Position numbers and translations under genes: made by a program | The notes under the pieces: generated by a model | What the model saw: only the letters and a program-made list of their open reading frames with translations | Database searches by the model: none | Told to the model about the DNA's origin: nothing | Origin: Burhinus oedicnemus | Taxonomy: Eukaryota > Chordata > Aves > Charadriiformes > Burhinidae | NCBI GenBank assembly: GCA_008921705.1 | Contig: VFFE01007649.1 | Location: 696,652 to 760,651, forward strand | Direction of reading: 5' to 3' | DNA: 64,000 nucleotides | In this document: in pieces, positions 60,767-64,000 of the stretch | Position numbering within the stretch: position 1 is the stretch's first letter | Layout of the letters: every line of letters starts with the position of its first letter

Positions 60767-61189
60767 AACTTTACCATTAAATAGCTCTGATCATGTAGGG
60801 CAGTTTGCACAAGCTCAGGCCCTTAAGTCTCTCCACTTGGATGTGAAAGCCAGCCTATTTCAAAACAAATGCAGAAAAAAGTTTTGTGTAAATTTTGAAG
60901 GAGCTCAGGAATCGGAGATTATCTGGCTCTGATAAATGTATATGTTGAACCTCTGAAAATAGGATAGTGTATCCTAAATAAGCTATGTAGAAGGTTTATA
61001 AACTTTTACCCTTGGTGATTTAATAGGCCCAATTAAGTTTTTTTGATGTACATCACATAGATACATTATTAGACAATTTGTTATTAGATAATAATATTAT
61101 GTTACAGTAACAGTCCTATTGAAACCTTCTATTGGAAATCAATGGACTTGCAAGAATATCAATAGTATTCATCAGTACAGATAAAACCT

Positions 61190-61690
61190 TCTGTAGTGTC
61201 TTTATTGCTTTTCTTGAAGTAGCTCAAGTTTCTGATTAATTATTCATTTTCTCTAATGTTTGAAGATAGGTCAAGATAAGTTTAATTAAAAAGCATCAGC
61301 TGAACAGTGTTGAGGAAGGTTCTGTGAGGGATCTTTCTGATACCTTTCTTCTCCCCTTGATGCTTAAAGGAGTTATCCTGCTGAGGTTATTTTGTCAGGT
61401 TTCTGTCAGGCTGTCTTTCTCACATTTTGCAGCTCATTGCTGCACTCTCTGATAATCTTACTACACTGACTGGCTGCAGTTATTACCCTTTATATGAAGG
61501 ATCTATGTTGAAAGCCAGTTATGAGTTTCTGTCCCAGTGGATTGTATGATGAAGTTGAAGCAGGCTGTCATCCAAAGCTGTATAATAGCCTCAGCTGGGA
61601 AATACAAAAGTGCCATGGATTATTGATAGAGTCATATCTGCAGTTCTGCTGACAAATTTGATGCCTCTTTTGCTAGGTTTCCGTTATTAA
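61190..61690. promoter_or_regulatory. Candidate conserved non-coding element
   Basis: Balanced, non-repetitive sequence with homeodomain-like cores (GATTAATTATTCATT near 61235, TTTAATTAAAA near 61280), a GATAATCTTA string near 61450 and E-box-like CAGCTG/CATCTG variants. No open frame or transposon. The regulatory call is inference. Confidence 0.25.
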
Positions 61691-63614
61691 GAAATACCTC
61701 TGTTAGTATGTCTCCCCTTCGCTCTCCCTGTGTGTTCCATTTGGCTTGGCTTATGATTTGGCATTGTACCATATATTCTACTGAAAAATGATGTTATACT
61801 TAATAATCCTGCTGTTACGAGGAAAAATGATGAACTTAACAAAGTGCTAATGATCTTCATTTAAAAAAAAATACTCTAGAAGTATAAATTTAACAGACCA
61901 TTTTAAAATGATCTTTTATTCTACTTTTTCTGTTTTTTTCAAAGTACTTCATAAAGCATTAAAATGTATTATTTTTTTCTTATCTCAAATATCTGTAGTA
62001 CAAGAGAAAAGGCAGAGAATGGGAGATTATTCTAACAGTACTTAAAAGTTCAACTGACATGCTGGTAAAATAAGTCTTCCAGTTATTCATCAAAATTATA
62101 CCCACATTGGCATAAAAAATCTGCTGTCTTCATGCCATTTCATGGCATAACTCTTATAGGGAAAACAGAAACTACAATTTTGAAGATTTGGGTTAACACA
62201 GCTGCAAAAAAGTTAACTATTTATTTTATATTATTATGAAAGTTCTACCACAGATTCCTCTGTGTTGTAGATCAGTTTTTTATCCAGCTGTAGTGTAAAA
62301 GCTGTTTAATGGAAAACAGGGGTAAATAATGGTGGCAACATGGATTTTGCAAAGCATGTTTCTCTTCTCTCCATCTTTTATTCGATCAAGATATGGAAAA
62401 ACGAGAGGCAGTATTTGGTTAAGGCTGAAGTATGTGTCCAAGCTGGAAATCTTGTGATACCAGACAGAGTGGTAGCAGTTAAGGAGATATGAAAGATCTC
62501 CTTGGTCTTTCAAAAGATGTGAAATCAAGAGCCAGAGAGTTAAAAAGCATTTTGGCTAATCATTTTCAGAGGAGAAGGGAGACACCACTGCTCTTGGCTG
62601 TGATTAATGTGTTAACCATCTCTACCCCAGGCGATAAAAGATTTTAAGTGCTCCCACATGCAGCATTCAGTGCTTCATTCACCACAAAGGATCTGGCTGG
62701 TGATGTCTGTCAGTCTGTTAAGACATAGTGTAGTTGCATCACTGACTTCACTTCTGACAGGGCCCACTTGAGATCTACCAGAATGTCTTAAAAAGGAGAC
62801 TGAAATGTTGAATGTTGAGCTGCCCCTTTTATTAACTCTGTTTTAAAAATCCAGAAAAAAAGAGGAAAAATTAGGAAAAAAGGAAAACCATCCCCATGCT
62901 AATGAAAACAGAGATTGAACAAGGACCATGAAATCAAACTCTAAGCAGTGCTTTAATGAAGTTTTGCTAAAGAACAGGTATTCCTAAAGATTGTTTCGCA
63001 TATGGACACCTAACTACCTGTCAGTGGTAAATCCGTTACTTTGTGCCAAATGCACATTTTGCAAAGGAGCATTAAAATATTCTGTTCAGCATATAAATAC
63101 TGTGGGCATTGCCCTTCACTTGTTAACTTAGAAATAGGTATTGATACAGAAGTTACTTAGCTACTTTTGACAAACTGCTCTCTGCGATGGATAGTTCTTC
63201 ATTATTCTGTGTTGTATGTCACTGTGTAATGCTCCTTTGTGTACCAGCAGAAAAGAGGGCCTGTGGGCTTGGTCCAGCCAGGCTGCTGTCCTCTGGGTTA
63301 TGCGGAGCTCCAAGGGGTGAAAGGGAAGTTGTTTCTTTCCTGAGAGCTCTCTCTGAGGGAAAAGTCTCCACAGCATGTTGCGGAACAGGAAACTGAGAAG
63401 TCATGGGAGAGCTGGAAGCCTGCAGCACAACAGAGATTGGGTAGGGAAGATCCCCATAACCCATCCTTCAAGGTGACAGACTGCAAAACCTATTTTTCTA
63501 GACACCCAGAGGTTGCTGTGGAGTTTGCAACAACCAAAGAAAATATAGCACAACTTCTGGATTGAGCAGATCTGAAGGAAAGACACAAGTCCCATTCTGA
63601 GTTTTCTCTTAATT

Positions 63615-63647
63615 AAAAAAAAAAAAAAAAAGAAAAAAAAGAAAAAT
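63615..63647. repeat. A-rich tract
   Basis: Seventeen A residues followed by A8 and A5 runs separated by G. No recognisable retroelement precedes it. Confidence 0.9.
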
Positions 63648-64000
63648 TCTTTTAGTTCACTTAGCCTTCTGGGATTCTTTCTTATGAGAAAAAAATTAAG
63701 CATTATGGTTTGGCAGGCTCAGAGACCCATCATGCCAACAATGTAGTGATTATACAGTGAAGGGGTGTGTGCAGAGTGTATTCCTTTTATGATAAACACA
63801 AGCATAAGATAACTACCTAGAAGTGTTAGCCTCTTGTCTGCGTTGCCTTTGTTTCCTTGAGTAGTAGAAAGACAAATCAGAAAAAAAAGTTGAAAACATA
63901 CTGCTTGTATGGATATGCTGAGATACTCTTGTATAAACCAGTATACATCAGTAATGGTATCTGAGACTATATGTATAAACACCTCTGTGTGTATGCGTAT

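Larger units (their letters stand above)
60743..64000. other. AT-rich non-coding stretch
   Basis: No gene or transposon recognised beyond the candidate conserved block and the A tract listed separately. Both-strand frames at 63161-63486 lie in a GC-richer patch with no protein signature. Confidence 0.5.

Noticed and set aside
1..64000. CRISPR arrays, bacterial operons, riboswitches, tRNA genes
   Set aside because: No regularly spaced repeats, bacterial gene structure or tRNA-like cloverleaf was seen; the sequence is vertebrate nuclear in character.

Overview
The window looks like avian nuclear DNA. The reason is the dominance of CR1-type LINE fragments, several of which carry the avian CR1 3' end with its ATTCTGTG-like tail, plus two LTRs of a kind common in bird ERVs. 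The rest is AT-rich, intron- or intergenic-like sequence. I find no host protein-coding gene, tRNA, rRNA or CRISPR array. The only protein homology I recognise is decayed CR1 ORF2 (endonuclease, reverse transcriptase and C-terminal regions). Nearly all other short open frames look like chance frames in AT-rich or strand-skewed DNA. I cannot tell an intron from an intergenic desert.

Layout. 1-7633: unique AT-rich DNA with A-rich and GA repeats; two stretches (about 600-1000 and 3220-3860) look like conserved non-coding elements by composition and motifs, which is inference only. 7634-9290: an old minus-strand CR1 reaching from the endonuclease region to near the C-terminus. 9291-12710: mixed DNA with a purine-rich block, a CpG-bearing patch, a sharply bounded GC-rich block (11220-11665) and an octamer-containing element. 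15975-16391: plus-strand CR1 3' end. 24571-24629: a strong hairpin. 25159-25178: a 20-N assembly gap inside a T-rich tract. 25490-25595: a MIR-like fossil. 28652-29518: plus-strand CR1. 35470-35665: small old CR1 piece. 41101-41673: minus-strand solo LTR. 41812-44245: the longest CR1 (minus strand, 2.4 kb). 47640-47828: CR1 3' end. 49056-49641: second minus-strand solo LTR, strongly diverged from the first. 55910-56170: MIR/L2-like fossil. 56785-56860: CR1 tail. 60040-60742: minus-strand CR1 with its 3' end missing. 60743-64000: unique DNA with a possible conserved block.

How the parts relate. There is no working gene set here. The transposon pieces are independent, dead insertions of different ages, and the RT frames contain stops, frameshifts and, in one case, a lost catalytic aspartate. 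I did not find a convincing new biological system. The best items to check are the 59-nt hairpin, the GC-rich block and the candidate conserved elements.
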